DNA from: CAHJXF01 sp038254545
Lineage (GTDB): Bacteria; Pseudomonadota; Gammaproteobacteria; Burkholderiales; Burkholderiaceae_D
DNA: 64,000 bases
Assembly: GCA_038254545.1 (NCBI GenBank)
Contig: JBBSGB010000014.1
Location: 1 to 64,000 of the forward strand
Direction: 5' to 3'
Both the position numbers and the translations under genes were made by a program. Below the pieces are notes generated by a model. The model was not told the origin of the DNA, searched no databases, and was given only the letters and a program-made list of their open reading frames with translations. Below are positions 32,701-42,742 of the stretch, one piece after another (the first letter of the stretch is position 1; each line of letters opens with the position of its first letter).

Positions 32701-33117
32701 TCACGGCCGCGCGACGTGCCAGATGTTGTTGTTGAAGCCGTCGCCGGTCTTGTCGCCCGGCCTGGCGTCGCGCGCGAATGTGTACAGCGGCTTGCCCTTG
32801 TAGGCCCACTGGCGCGAGCCGTCGTCGCGCGTCGCAACGCTCCAGTCACCCGCGCCCTTCGCGTCGGCCGTTGCGGTGAACGCGGGCCAGATGGCGACGC
32901 ATGGCCCATTGCAGACGCTCTTGCCGCTGCCCGCCATGTCCTTGTCGAAGGTGTAGAGCGTCATGCCTGCGGGGTTGGTCATCGCGCCGTCCGCGACCTT
33001 CGCGGGCATCATGCCGCCGCTCATGCCGGCGCACGCGGCGAGCACGAGGACAGCGGAGATGAAAGCGGCCAGACGCGAGGCGCGTTGTCGCAATGCATGC
33101 AGCACATGAATATTCAT
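32701..33117 (-). CDS. Small COG4315-type lipoprotein with two repeated Tyr-Thr-Phe segments
   Basis: The 138-residue protein has a lipoprotein signal ending LVLAACAG (Cys near residue 29). The mature part has two copies of a short unit: GMTLYTFDKDMAGSGKSVCNG and GKPLYTFARDARPGDKTGDG, with GPCVAIWPAF between. This is the secreted repeat lipoprotein family COG4315, whose function is not established. A Cys pair in CNGPC could be redox active or bind a metal. It is 51 bases upstream of the ECF sigma gene on the same strand. Confidence 0.88.
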   Translation of the reverse strand: MNIHVLHALRQRASRLAAFISAVLVLAACAGMSGGMMPAKVADGAMTNPAGMTLYTFDKDMAGSGKSVCNGPCVAIWPAFTATADAKGAGDWSVATRDDGSRQWAYKGKPLYTFARDARPGDKTGDGFNNNIWHVARP

Positions 33118-33219
33118 GATTCGTCCCTGGGATGCGCGACCGGCGTGATGCCGATCGTCCTGGAGCGAACGCGCCCGGGTCCGGTTCTATTCCGTGCCCG
33201 AGCCTTGATCAGTGCTGCG

Positions 33220-34593
33220 TCAGTGCAACAACAACGCGTTGATGCGCGCGAGATCGTCCTCGGTCAATGTACCCGCAGCCGACTTCAGGCGCAGCCCGTT
33301 GAGTAGCGTGTCGTAGCGCGCACGCGCCAGATCGCGCTGCGTGGAAAACAGTTGCTGCTGCGCGTTGAGCACGTCGATGTTGACGCGCACGCCGACCTGA
33401 TAGCCGAGCTTGTTGGAGTCGAGCGCGCTCTTGCTCGACACCTCGGCAGCCTGCAATGCACGCACCTGTGCGAGCCCGCTGGTCACGCCGAAATAGGCTT
33501 GGCGCGCGCTCTGCGCGGCGGTGCGCCTGGCGAAGTCGAGATCGTTCTCGGCCTTGTCGGCAAGCGCGATGCCCTCGCGCACTTTCGACGACGTGAATCC
33601 GCCCGAGTAGATGGGCACGCTCAACTGCAGGCCGATCGCGTTGTTGGTCTGCGAGGTCACGACCGAGAAGCCGGTGTTGCCGGTGTTGCTGTAGGTGCGC
33701 GAAGCCACCAGGTCGAGCGTCGGATAGTGTCCCGCGCGGTTGACTTCGATCTGGCGTCTGGCGATTTCGAGATTGGCCTGGTTCTGCGCAACGAGGTAGT
33801 TCTGCTGCTCGGCTGACGACACCCAGGGTTCGATCTCGGCCGGTTGAGGTGCCGACAATTGCACGTCGCGCACCAGCGGCGCAAGGTTGCCCGGTGTCTT
33901 GCCGATGATCTGCTGAAGCGCCGCGCGCGCGATGTCCAGATTGCTGCGCGCGAGAATTTCCTGCGCGATCACAAGATCGTATTTGGCCTGCGCGTCGTTG
34001 GTGTCGGTGATGGTGGTCGTGCCGACTTCGAAGTTGCGCTTGGCCGATGCGAGCTGCTCGGAGATGGCGGCCTTCTGCGCGACGATGTAGTTGATGCTGT
34101 CTTCCGCATACAGCACGTCGAAGTAGGCCTGCGTGACGCGCACGATCAGGTCCTGTTGCGCCTGTGCGAACTGCGCTTCGGAGAACAGCACGCTCAGCTT
34201 GCCCTGCTGGTACTGCTGATAGTTGCTCCAACGAAACAGCGGTTGCGACAACGACAGCGTGTAGGCGCGCTGGTTGTAGGTTGCCGAGAAGCCGCCGAAG
34301 GGTTGCGGCTCGCTGATCTGCGCGTTCACGCGCGTGCCCGAGGCTGTGCCGTTGATCTGCGGCAACAGCAGCGACAGCCCTTGCGGCAAGCGTTCGCGAC
34401 CGGCCAGCAGCAGGTTGCGCGCTGACGCGTATTGCGCGTCGTTGGTCGCCGCATCGCGATAGGTCTGGATCAGGTCGGCCGCATGCGCCGCACTGGCGCC
34501 CATCGCGCCGAGGGCGATCGCGATCGCGGCATGCATGCGAGGCAGCAACGAGCGCCGCACGCGTTTGCGTTTATTGAAGTGTTGGTCTCGCAT
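33220..34593 (-). CDS. tolC: TolC-family outer-membrane efflux channel
   Basis: This 457-residue protein has a signal peptide (residues about 1-42, ending SAAHAA). The two-repeat TolC architecture follows: LIQTYRDAATNDAQYASARN opens repeat 1 and QNQANLEIARRQIEVNRAGHYPTL opens repeat 2. The long helices (AEDSINYIVAQKAAISEQL) form the periplasmic tunnel. It is the outer-membrane exit duct for tripartite efflux and type I secretion. The ATG at 34593 starts the signal peptide. It is the last gene of the run pcm, rhodanese, tolC, an arrangement common in betaproteobacteria. Confidence 0.95.
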   Translation of the reverse strand: MRDQHFNKRKRVRRSLLPRMHAAIAIALGAMGASAAHAADLIQTYRDAATNDAQYASARNLLLAGRERLPQGLSLLLPQINGTASGTRVNAQISEPQPFGGFSATYNQRAYTLSLSQPLFRWSNYQQYQQGKLSVLFSEAQFAQAQQDLIVRVTQAYFDVLYAEDSINYIVAQKAAISEQLASAKRNFEVGTTTITDTNDAQAKYDLVIAQEILARSNLDIARAALQQIIGKTPGNLAPLVRDVQLSAPQPAEIEPWVSSAEQQNYLVAQNQANLEIARRQIEVNRAGHYPTLDLVASRTYSNTGNTGFSVVTSQTNNAIGLQLSVPIYSGGFTSSKVREGIALADKAENDLDFARRTAAQSARQAYFGVTSGLAQVRALQAAEVSSKSALDSNKLGYQVGVRVNIDVLNAQQQLFSTQRDLARARYDTLLNGLRLKSAAGTLTEDDLARINALLLH

Positions 34594-34700
34594 CGCGCAG
34601 TCGTCGGGATCGTTGGAGGAAGAAGTCGAATGGGAATGTAGAAGCGGAAGGTACAAGCGGAAGGTACAAGCGATGGTCGCGGCGTTCGAGGTCACGATCA

Positions 34701-35030
34701 TCAATAGGTCGGAAACGATGGATCGACCTGATGCGCCCACGCCGCCACGCCACCTGTGAGGTTGTGCACATCGATCGCGCCGCGCGCGGCGAGAAAGGAC
34801 GCGATCTGCATGCTGCGCGCGCCGTGATGACAGATGCAGACGATCGGCGCATCGAGATCGATTTCCTCGAGTCGCGCGGGCACGTCGCGCATCGGGATCG
34901 AATGCGACTCGTCGAGCCGACAGGTCGCGTACTCCCAGGGTTCGCGTACATCGAGCAGCATCGGACGCGGGCGGCTTGCATCGGAAAGCCACGAGGCCAG
35001 GTCGGGTGCGCTCAATGCATGGATCTCCAT
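34701..35030 (-). CDS. Single-domain rhodanese-like sulfurtransferase
   Basis: This 109-residue rhodanese domain has MLLDVREPWEYATCRL near its start and the active-site loop CICHHGARSMQIA (Cys near residue 67). GGVAAWAHQVDP is the terminal helix of the fold. The protein would carry persulfide sulfur in the cytoplasm. Only two bases separate it from the pcm stop, so the two are cotranscribed. It lies about 107 bases before tolC. Confidence 0.93.
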   Translation of the reverse strand: MEIHALSAPDLASWLSDASRPRPMLLDVREPWEYATCRLDESHSIPMRDVPARLEEIDLDAPIVCICHHGARSMQIASFLAARGAIDVHNLTGGVAAWAHQVDPSFPTY

Positions 35031-35032
35031 GG

Positions 35033-35737
35033 TCAGAACGTGAATTGCGACACACGCGGCACATCGCGCAGCCGCTTGACGACGGTCTCGAAAATCTTGA
35101 CCGTGTCCCAGGTCTCCTGGCCGGTGCGGCGCCAGATCTCGGCCGTCATCGCCGGCGCATCGCCGACGACGGCTGCGAGGCGCCCGCCGATGCGGACCTG
35201 CTCAAGCAGCGCCTTCGGCAGGAATGGCAACGAGCCCGAGACAACCAGCACGTCGACTTCGCCGATCGCAGGCCATCCGCTTCCGTTGATGCCGACGCCA
35301 TTGCCGAAGTCGACTCGCACATTGCGCACCCCCGCTCGCGCGAGGTTGGATTCGGCAAAGGCCTTCAGTCGCGGATCGATCTCGACCGTCACGACGCGCT
35401 CGGCCTTGTAGGCCAGGAGCGCGGCCATGTAGCCCGAGCCGGCGCCGATCTCGAGCACGGTGTCGTTCGCACGCACCGCGACTTCCTGCAGGATGCGGGC
35501 TTCGAACTTCGGCGGCAGCATGGTCTCGCCGGTCTCTTCACCATCGACCACCAGCGGCACTTCGGTATCGACGAAGGCGAGCGCGCGATAGGGCTCGGGC
35601 ACGAAGGCTTCGCGATGCACGATCTGCAGGATGTCGAGCACGTCCTGCGAGAGGACCTCCCAGGTGCGGATCTGCTGCTCGATCATGTTCGCGCGCGCCC
35701 GTTCGGTCGCGGAATCACGAGGCAAGTTGGTACTCAT
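35033..35737 (-). CDS. pcm: Protein-L-isoaspartate O-methyltransferase family protein
   Basis: The 234-residue protein has the AdoMet motif VLEIGAGSGYMAALLA and a PCMT-type N-terminal region (ARANMIEQQIRTWEVLSQDVLDILQIVHRE). The family repairs isoaspartyl residues. In this tolC-linked subgroup the usual substrate-site serine/threonine region may differ, so activity should not be assumed. The frame is open for 29 more codons upstream, but ATG 35737 fits the family start. It is the first gene of the leftward pcm-rhodanese-tolC run and diverges from thiC. Confidence 0.9.
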   Translation of the reverse strand: MSTNLPRDSATERARANMIEQQIRTWEVLSQDVLDILQIVHREAFVPEPYRALAFVDTEVPLVVDGEETGETMLPPKFEARILQEVAVRANDTVLEIGAGSGYMAALLAYKAERVVTVEIDPRLKAFAESNLARAGVRNVRVDFGNGVGINGSGWPAIGEVDVLVVSGSLPFLPKALLEQVRIGGRLAAVVGDAPAMTAEIWRRTGQETWDTVKIFETVVKRLRDVPRVSQFTF

Positions 35738-36073
35738 GGTGGCTGTCTTGAAGTGTCGGTGCTTGAAAGTGCGGCCTGAAGTGCGATGAAGGATGCGGGC
35801 TTCTGCGAGCCGTGCGTTCATCATTCAGCGCGCGATTGTCGCCTCGCATACGGCACGCTCGCAAGCGTGGCGCGACGAAACGCAGTGGTGGCCGATGAAA
35901 CGCGCAAGGATAGACGCTCGCCGCGTCGCGACCAAATCGACCTTTCGGGCGGATGGCTTCGGCAAGGCCCGACGAGTAGATCTTGGCATTCCAAGTTGCC
36001 CTGCACTTCGCGGCTGCGCTGGCGGCTGTACCTCGTGGCTTGCAATTTGCAAAGCGAAGGCATACCGTGCGCG
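35738..36073. other. Divergent intergenic region between pcm and the thiC leader
   Basis: About 340 bases hold no convincing gene. The ATG-started frames here overlap each other and lack recognisable domains. A weak thiC promoter can be proposed: -35-like TTGCAA at 36040-36045 and -10-like TACCGT at 36063-36068, 17 bases apart. It would start transcription just before the riboswitch. The pcm promoter must lie near 35740-35830, but I see no clear boxes. Confidence 0.4.
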
Positions 36074-36074
36074 C

Positions 36075-36197
36075 GTCACGCAGGGGTCCTTGCCTGCGGT
36101 TCAGTACGACCGAACCGCAGGCATCGCGAGAAATACCCTTCGAACCTGGGCGCGCATGCTCGTCGATACGCACATGCCGCCGTAGGGAGCCGTGGAG
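36075..36197 (+). promoter_or_regulatory. TPP riboswitch (thi-box) in the thiC leader
   Basis: The leader contains the conserved thi-box GCGAGAAATACCCTTCGAACC (36126-36146), close to the consensus CUGAGA...ACCCUU.GAACCUG, and the distal GTAGGGAG near 36182-36189. CAGGGGTCC at 36081 is the 5' conserved strand. The P3 arm is a perfect 12-bp hairpin, TGCCTGCGGTTC (36091-36102) with GAACCGCAGGCA (36112-36123). Thiamine pyrophosphate binding would lower thiC expression. The thiC ATG begins about 40 bases after the aptamer, so control of ribosome access is plausible. Confidence 0.93.
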
Positions 36198-36235
36198 ACG
36201 ACGTTCCCGGCTTCGTATCCCTTTCTGGAGCCTTT

Positions 36236-38248
<2,013 letters not shown>

Positions 38249-38267
38249 GCATCGACGTGGAGTCGCA

Positions 38268-38965
38268 ATGAAGAAGAGCATCAAGACCAGGGCGATCGAC
38301 TTGTGGCGCAGTAGCCGAGGCACGTTGGTTTTCCTGGGTCTCATGCTGGTGTTTCGATCGGCCGTCGCAGACTGGGTCGAAGTGCCCAGCGGCTCGATGA
38401 ATCCGACCGTGATCGACGGCGATCGCGTGCTGATCGACAAGCGCGCGTATGGCGGACGCATTCCCTTCACGACGATGCGCGTGATCGACGTTGGTTCGCC
38501 GCAGCGCGGCGACGTGGTCGTGCTCGAGTCTCCGGAGAATGGCATCACGTTGTTGAAGCGCGTGATCGCGTGCCCGGCGATACGGTGGCGATGAAGAACG
38601 AACGCGTGATCATCAACGACGTCGCGGCCCGCTATCAAGTGCTTCCGGCCGACACCGGCAGGGCGCTCTTGTCGGACGTGCGTGCCATGAGTCCGGTCTA
38701 TATGAGGGAAGAACTGCCGGGCGTGTCGCACGCCACGATGCGCCTGCCGCAACTCGATGCGCGCAGAAATTTTTCCGCGATCACGATTCCCGCCGGTCGC
38801 TATCTCGTCATGGGCGACAACCGCGACAACAGCCACGACTCGAGATATTTCGGCCTGGTACGTCGTGAAGCCATATTGGGCCGGGCCATGCGCGTGGTCG
38901 TTTCGCTCGATCCCGAGAACCATTACCTTCCGCGCCGGGGACGATGGCTGGAACCTGCGCTCTGA
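38268..38965 (+). pseudogene. lepB: Signal peptidase I gene broken by a single-base frameshift
   Basis: Two overlapping frames together encode one signal peptidase I of about 230 residues. The first (38268-38594) supplies one N-terminal membrane helix, the catalytic Ser in VPSGSMNPT and the catalytic Lys in LLKRVIA. The second continues without a break in the family pattern from PGDTVAMKNERV through MGDNRDNSHDSRYFG to the end. At 38568-38573 the sequence reads GCGTGC where one more G would restore GCG-GTG-CCC (A-V-P). No slippery heptamer is present, so this is a deletion or a sequence error. The main lepB of the cell would be elsewhere. It follows thiC by 19 bases. Confidence 0.85.
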
Positions 38966-39115
38966 GTAAAATTTTTTCGGCGATGGAATAAACATCGCGC
39001 TAAAGCGTACCGTAGCCTCTCATAGCGCTTTGATTTGTCGATGTTTTTTACATTTTCGGCGATCGGTGGCGCTTGTGTTTTTCTAAGCGCTTGTAATCGC
39101 AAATCGTTTCAGAAG
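38966..39115. promoter_or_regulatory. AT-rich upstream region with repeated AGCGCTT elements
   Basis: This intergenic stretch before the PEP-CTERM gene is much richer in AT than its surroundings. AGCGCTT occurs at 39024-39030 and again at 39086-39092, 62 bases apart, the second within the palindrome AAGCGCTT. AAAGCG (39002-39007) and CGCTTT (39026-39031) form an inverted pair. Placement 25-115 bases upstream of a sigma-54 site fits enhancer-binding-protein sites. That role is an inference. Confidence 0.35.
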
Positions 39116-39131
39116 TGGCACGCAACGTGCT
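39116..39131 (+). promoter_or_regulatory. Sigma-54 (RpoN) promoter
   Basis: TGGCACGCAACGTGCT matches the sigma-54 consensus TGGCACG-N4-TTGCW at all but one fixed position, with the GG and GC elements ten bases apart. It lies 52 bases upstream of the start codon of the PEP-CTERM gene. PEP-CTERM protein genes in some betaproteobacteria are controlled by the PrsK/PrsR system and RpoN, so the context supports the call. Confidence 0.8.
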
Positions 39132-39182
39132 TCTGGCGATGCCTCTCGTAGACGAGAGCCACGCACGTAACGAGGAGCGACG

Positions 39183-40331
39183 ATGAGCCCACTTCAACGC
39201 GTTTTACTGGCCCCGGCTGTTCTTGCCGCGTCCCTGGTGTTCTGCGATCCGTCGTCGGCATCGCCATATTTTCAGACCAATCTCGTCTCCGATATTCCGG
39301 GGTTGGCCCAATTGACCGATCCGGGCCTGCACAACCCATGGGGCATGTCGTTCTCGGCAACCAGCCCGTTCTGGGTATCCGACCAGGGAACCAACACCTC
39401 CACGTTATATCGTGTCGTCAACGGTGTCGTGAAGCAACTCGGGCTCGTTGTCTCGATTCCCACCACGGGCGGTGGGCCGCAGGGACCGACCGGGCAGGTG
39501 AACAACAACACGGCCGCGTTCCTCGTCAACGGCGCACCGGCCAACTTCATCTTCGCGAACCTGAACGGGACGATCTCGGCCTGGAACGGAAGCGCGGGGA
39601 CGACTGCCCAGATCAAGGTCCCTGCCTCGGGCGCCGTTTACACGGGTCTGGCCATCGCGACCGCAGCCGCGGGCCCTCGGCTGTACGCCGCGAACGGGGT
39701 TACGGGAAACATCGACGTCTTCGATGGTTCTTTCGCCGCGGCCAGTCTGGCCGCGGGCGCTTTCGCCAAGCCCGCTGGGGTTCCGGCCGGACTGGCCCCG
39801 TTCAACGTCCAGAATATCGGAGGCCGCATCTATGTGACTTACGCGCCGCCCGGACGGGCCGCGCAGATCGCGGCGGCGGAAGGTCAGGGAGCGGTCGCTA
39901 TCTTCGACACGAACGGCACGCTGATCCAAACGCTGGTCACGGGCAGCAAGCTCGCCTCGCCGTGGGGCATTGCGCTCGCTCCGTCGTCAGGATTCGGCGG
40001 ATTCAGCGGAGACCTGCTCATCGGCAACTTCAGTTTTGCAGTGAGCGAGATCAATGCCTTCGATCCGATCACCGGCGCGTATCTCGGAACGATTTCCGAC
40101 CAGGGCGGTCATGCGCTGATCAACTCGGGACTGTGGGGTCTTGCATTCGGCAATGGCACGACCGGCGATGCACACACGCTCTACTTCACGGCGGGAATCA
40201 ATGGCGAGGTGGACGGCCTGTTCGCTTCCATTACGGCGATCCCGGAACCCGAAACGCTGGGCTTGCTCGCGCTCGGTCTGCCCGCGATGGCTCAACGCCT
40301 CTCGCGTCGCAGGCGTCGTTCGGGAGCCTGA
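39183..40331 (+). CDS. Secreted PEP-CTERM protein of the TIGR03118 type
   Basis: The 382-residue protein has an N-terminal signal peptide (cleavage after SSASP or nearby). A repeat-containing, probably beta-propeller domain follows, with NPWGMSFSATSPFWVSDQ, NLNGTISAWNG and SPWGIALAPSSGFGGFSGDLLIGNF. The C-terminal sorting signal IPEPETLGLLALGLPAMAQ ends in an Arg-rich tail. The PEP-CTERM signal directs proteins to the exosortase/EpsH export and cell-surface polysaccharide route. A GAGGAG ribosome site precedes the ATG. Expression probably depends on the sigma-54 promoter at 39116. Confidence 0.93.
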   Translation: MSPLQRVLLAPAVLAASLVFCDPSSASPYFQTNLVSDIPGLAQLTDPGLHNPWGMSFSATSPFWVSDQGTNTSTLYRVVNGVVKQLGLVVSIPTTGGGPQGPTGQVNNNTAAFLVNGAPANFIFANLNGTISAWNGSAGTTAQIKVPASGAVYTGLAIATAAAGPRLYAANGVTGNIDVFDGSFAAASLAAGAFAKPAGVPAGLAPFNVQNIGGRIYVTYAPPGRAAQIAAAEGQGAVAIFDTNGTLIQTLVTGSKLASPWGIALAPSSGFGGFSGDLLIGNFSFAVSEINAFDPITGAYLGTISDQGGHALINSGLWGLAFGNGTTGDAHTLYFTAGINGEVDGLFASITAIPEPETLGLLALGLPAMAQRLSRRRRRSGA

Positions 40332-40492
40332 CCGCGTAGCGGACGGCGAGGGCGCGGCACGTACACTGGCCTTGATCGATTCGATTCCCGACAGCAAGTC
40401 TCCGCCGCACGCATCGCCGCCGATCAAGCGTCTCGATCTGAAGGCTCCTCCTGGTCAGATCGAGGTGTGGTTGCCGAGCGCGCATTGATCGA

Positions 40493-42688
40493 TCAGTTCA
40501 GCAGGAACCGCTGCATGAACAGGATCTGCGAATAGAACTGGAAGTCCGCGTTGGGTTTGCGCGCGAAGCCATGCCCCTCGTTGTCGGCCAGCAAGTACCA
40601 CACCGGGATGTCGTTGCCGCGCGCCTTCGCGACGATCTGCTCGGCCTCCTGATACGGAACGCGCGGATCGTTGCGACCCTGCACGACGAAGAGCGGCTTC
40701 TTGATGTTCGAGGCCTTCGACAACGGCGAGATCTTCTCGAAAAAGGCGCGCATCGCGGGATCGCGCTCGTCGCCGTATTCGACGCGACGCAGATCGCGAC
40801 GATAGGTCTCGGTACGTTGCAGGAAGCTCGTGAAGTTGGAGATGCCCACTACGTCGATCGACGCGGCGATGCGATCCGAATAGGTGGTGGCGACGGCCAG
40901 GCTCATGTAGCCGCCGTAACTGCCGCCGGTGACCATGATGCGGTTCGCATCGAGATCGGGTTGCGTGGCGATCCAGTCGAGCAACGCACCGATGTCCTTG
41001 ACCGAGTCCTCGCGCTTCATGCCGTTGTCGAGCGCGATGTAGGTCTTGCCATAGCCACTCGAGCCGCGCACGTTGGGCTGGATGTAGGCGATGCCCAGTT
41101 CGTTGATGAAGTAGTTGTTGCGCGAGAGAAAACCGATCGTCGCCTGGCCTTCGGGACCGCCGTGGATGTTGATCAGCACCGGCCGCTTGCCGGTGAAGCG
41201 CGCCGGGGGACGATTGATCAGGCCGCTGATCTGGAGCCCGTCGAAGCTCTTCCACTTGATGATCTCGGCTTCGCGAAACGGCGTCGTGTCGATGCCCGCG
41301 ACCTTGGCTTCGGTCCATTGTTCGGCCTTGCCGCTCTTGCCCGCATCGAGATCGAGCGAATAGATGTCGCCCGGGCTCTGTGCCGAATTGACCGTGAAGC
41401 CGATCTCGTCCTTGTTGCGAGCCTTGGCAAAGCGCAGGCGCGAGATGCTGCCCGAACGCGCGGCAGGCGGCAGGTCGGGCAATGCAATCTGCTTGCCGCT
41501 CGCCAGATCGAACACACGCAACTCGCGGCGGCCGGCAACGTTGATGACGGCGCACGCGAGTTCGCGACGCGACTGCCCGCCTGCATCGGAATCGTCTTCA
41601 TCGTGCATTACGATCGCATCGACGTCCCAGGCGATATCGCGCGAGAGCACGCGGCGCTTGCCGGTCACCAAGTCCATCACCATCAATTGGCTGAACTCGC
41701 CGTCCTCGTCGCTGGTGTAGACCAGATGCCGTGCGTCACGGGTCAGATGGATGTTGCCGTATGCAATCTGCCGCGATGCGTTGCCGCTCTTCTTCGCGCT
41801 CGCAGCCGAAAGAGCAGCGGGAAGCACTTGCGTCTTCGCACCGCTTGCGACATCGATCTTCCAGATCACGCTCTCGTTGGCCGAGCGGTACTCCTGCCCG
41901 TAGAGCGCGCGATCGCCCTTGTCCCAACGGAACCCGCCCCAGCCGCCGCCCGGAAGGCTGACGATCTTGCGCTTGGCCCCGGGTTTCGTCGGGTCGAGCA
42001 CATAGAGGTCGGTGGTCACGCTGGTACGAGTCTCGGCGCTGGCCGCGGTCTTGTCGAGCTGGGTCGAACCCATCAGAAGGGCCGTCCCCGCGTGATTCCA
42101 AGAACCGAGTTCGTGTTTTTCGGAGGGATCGGTCAGGAGCGTGGTCTGCCTGGTGGCCAAGTCGAGGCGATAGAGCTGCGACGCTTCGTTGCCGCCGGTG
42201 TCGCGCGAATAAACGAGATAGTCGCCGCGCTTGGGCTCGAAGCTCGCCTGCGAAACCGGATCGGGAAATTCGGTAAGCGGCGCCAGGCTGCCCATCGGCT
42301 GATCGAGCAGATGCAACTGGGTCGTCGCGCCACGCCGATAGGCGACCAGAAATGCGCGCCGCGTCGGATGCCATGCGATCACGTTGACCGGCTTGAACTC
42401 GGTGTACTTACCAACACGCTCGGCGAGCGCCTTCGGCACCGGCGGAATGTTCTCTGCACGCAGGTGTTCGTTGGGGGCAAGGATGTCCGCCGCTGCCGCT
42501 GCCGGCGCAGCCTTGGGTGCCTGCGTTGCCGGTTGCGCCGTCGGCTGCACCAGCGGCGTCGTGGCCGGTGCGCACGCGACCAGCACAACCGCGGCGAGCA
42601 CGGAGGACAACGCTGCGGCGACCGCGGCGTGGCGCAACGCAAAGCGCGGCGGGAAGGAGAGCGAACGCGAAGCGGCTATGCGGCTCAT
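40493..42688 (-). CDS. S9-family prolyl-oligopeptidase-like serine peptidase, lipoprotein
   Basis: This 731-residue protein has a lipoprotein-type signal ending VVLVACAP. A beta-propeller region covers about residues 80-450 (WHPTRRAFLVAYRRG, YLVYSRDTGGNE, HLVYTSDEDGEFSQLMVMD). The C-terminal alpha/beta hydrolase domain has the triad Ser in GGSYGGYMSL, Asp in QGRNDPRVPY and His in DNEGHGF. It belongs to the dipeptidyl/acylaminoacyl peptidase group and would cut peptides outside the cytoplasm. An Ala/Pro/Gln-rich linker follows the lipid anchor. It converges with the PEP-CTERM gene with about 160 empty bases between. Confidence 0.93.
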   Translation of the reverse strand: MSRIAASRSLSFPPRFALRHAAVAAALSSVLAAVVLVACAPATTPLVQPTAQPATQAPKAAPAAAAADILAPNEHLRAENIPPVPKALAERVGKYTEFKPVNVIAWHPTRRAFLVAYRRGATTQLHLLDQPMGSLAPLTEFPDPVSQASFEPKRGDYLVYSRDTGGNEASQLYRLDLATRQTTLLTDPSEKHELGSWNHAGTALLMGSTQLDKTAASAETRTSVTTDLYVLDPTKPGAKRKIVSLPGGGWGGFRWDKGDRALYGQEYRSANESVIWKIDVASGAKTQVLPAALSAASAKKSGNASRQIAYGNIHLTRDARHLVYTSDEDGEFSQLMVMDLVTGKRRVLSRDIAWDVDAIVMHDEDDSDAGGQSRRELACAVINVAGRRELRVFDLASGKQIALPDLPPAARSGSISRLRFAKARNKDEIGFTVNSAQSPGDIYSLDLDAGKSGKAEQWTEAKVAGIDTTPFREAEIIKWKSFDGLQISGLINRPPARFTGKRPVLINIHGGPEGQATIGFLSRNNYFINELGIAYIQPNVRGSSGYGKTYIALDNGMKREDSVKDIGALLDWIATQPDLDANRIMVTGGSYGGYMSLAVATTYSDRIAASIDVVGISNFTSFLQRTETYRRDLRRVEYGDERDPAMRAFFEKISPLSKASNIKKPLFVVQGRNDPRVPYQEAEQIVAKARGNDIPVWYLLADNEGHGFARKPNADFQFYSQILFMQRFLLN

Positions 42689-42742
42689 GGCGAATCCGAT
42701 GGAAAAAGATTCGCGATTCTACAAGCAGGAGTCCAACGGTCT

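Noticed and set aside
35786..36235. 150-codon upstream extension of the thiC frame
   Set aside because: It crosses the riboswitch and is not similar to ThiC proteins; the ATG at 36236 has a ribosome site and the family start.
38568..38573. Programmed -1 frameshifting in the signal peptidase gene
   Set aside because: The sequence at the junction (ATC GCG TGC) is not a slippery heptamer, and this family is not known for recoding.
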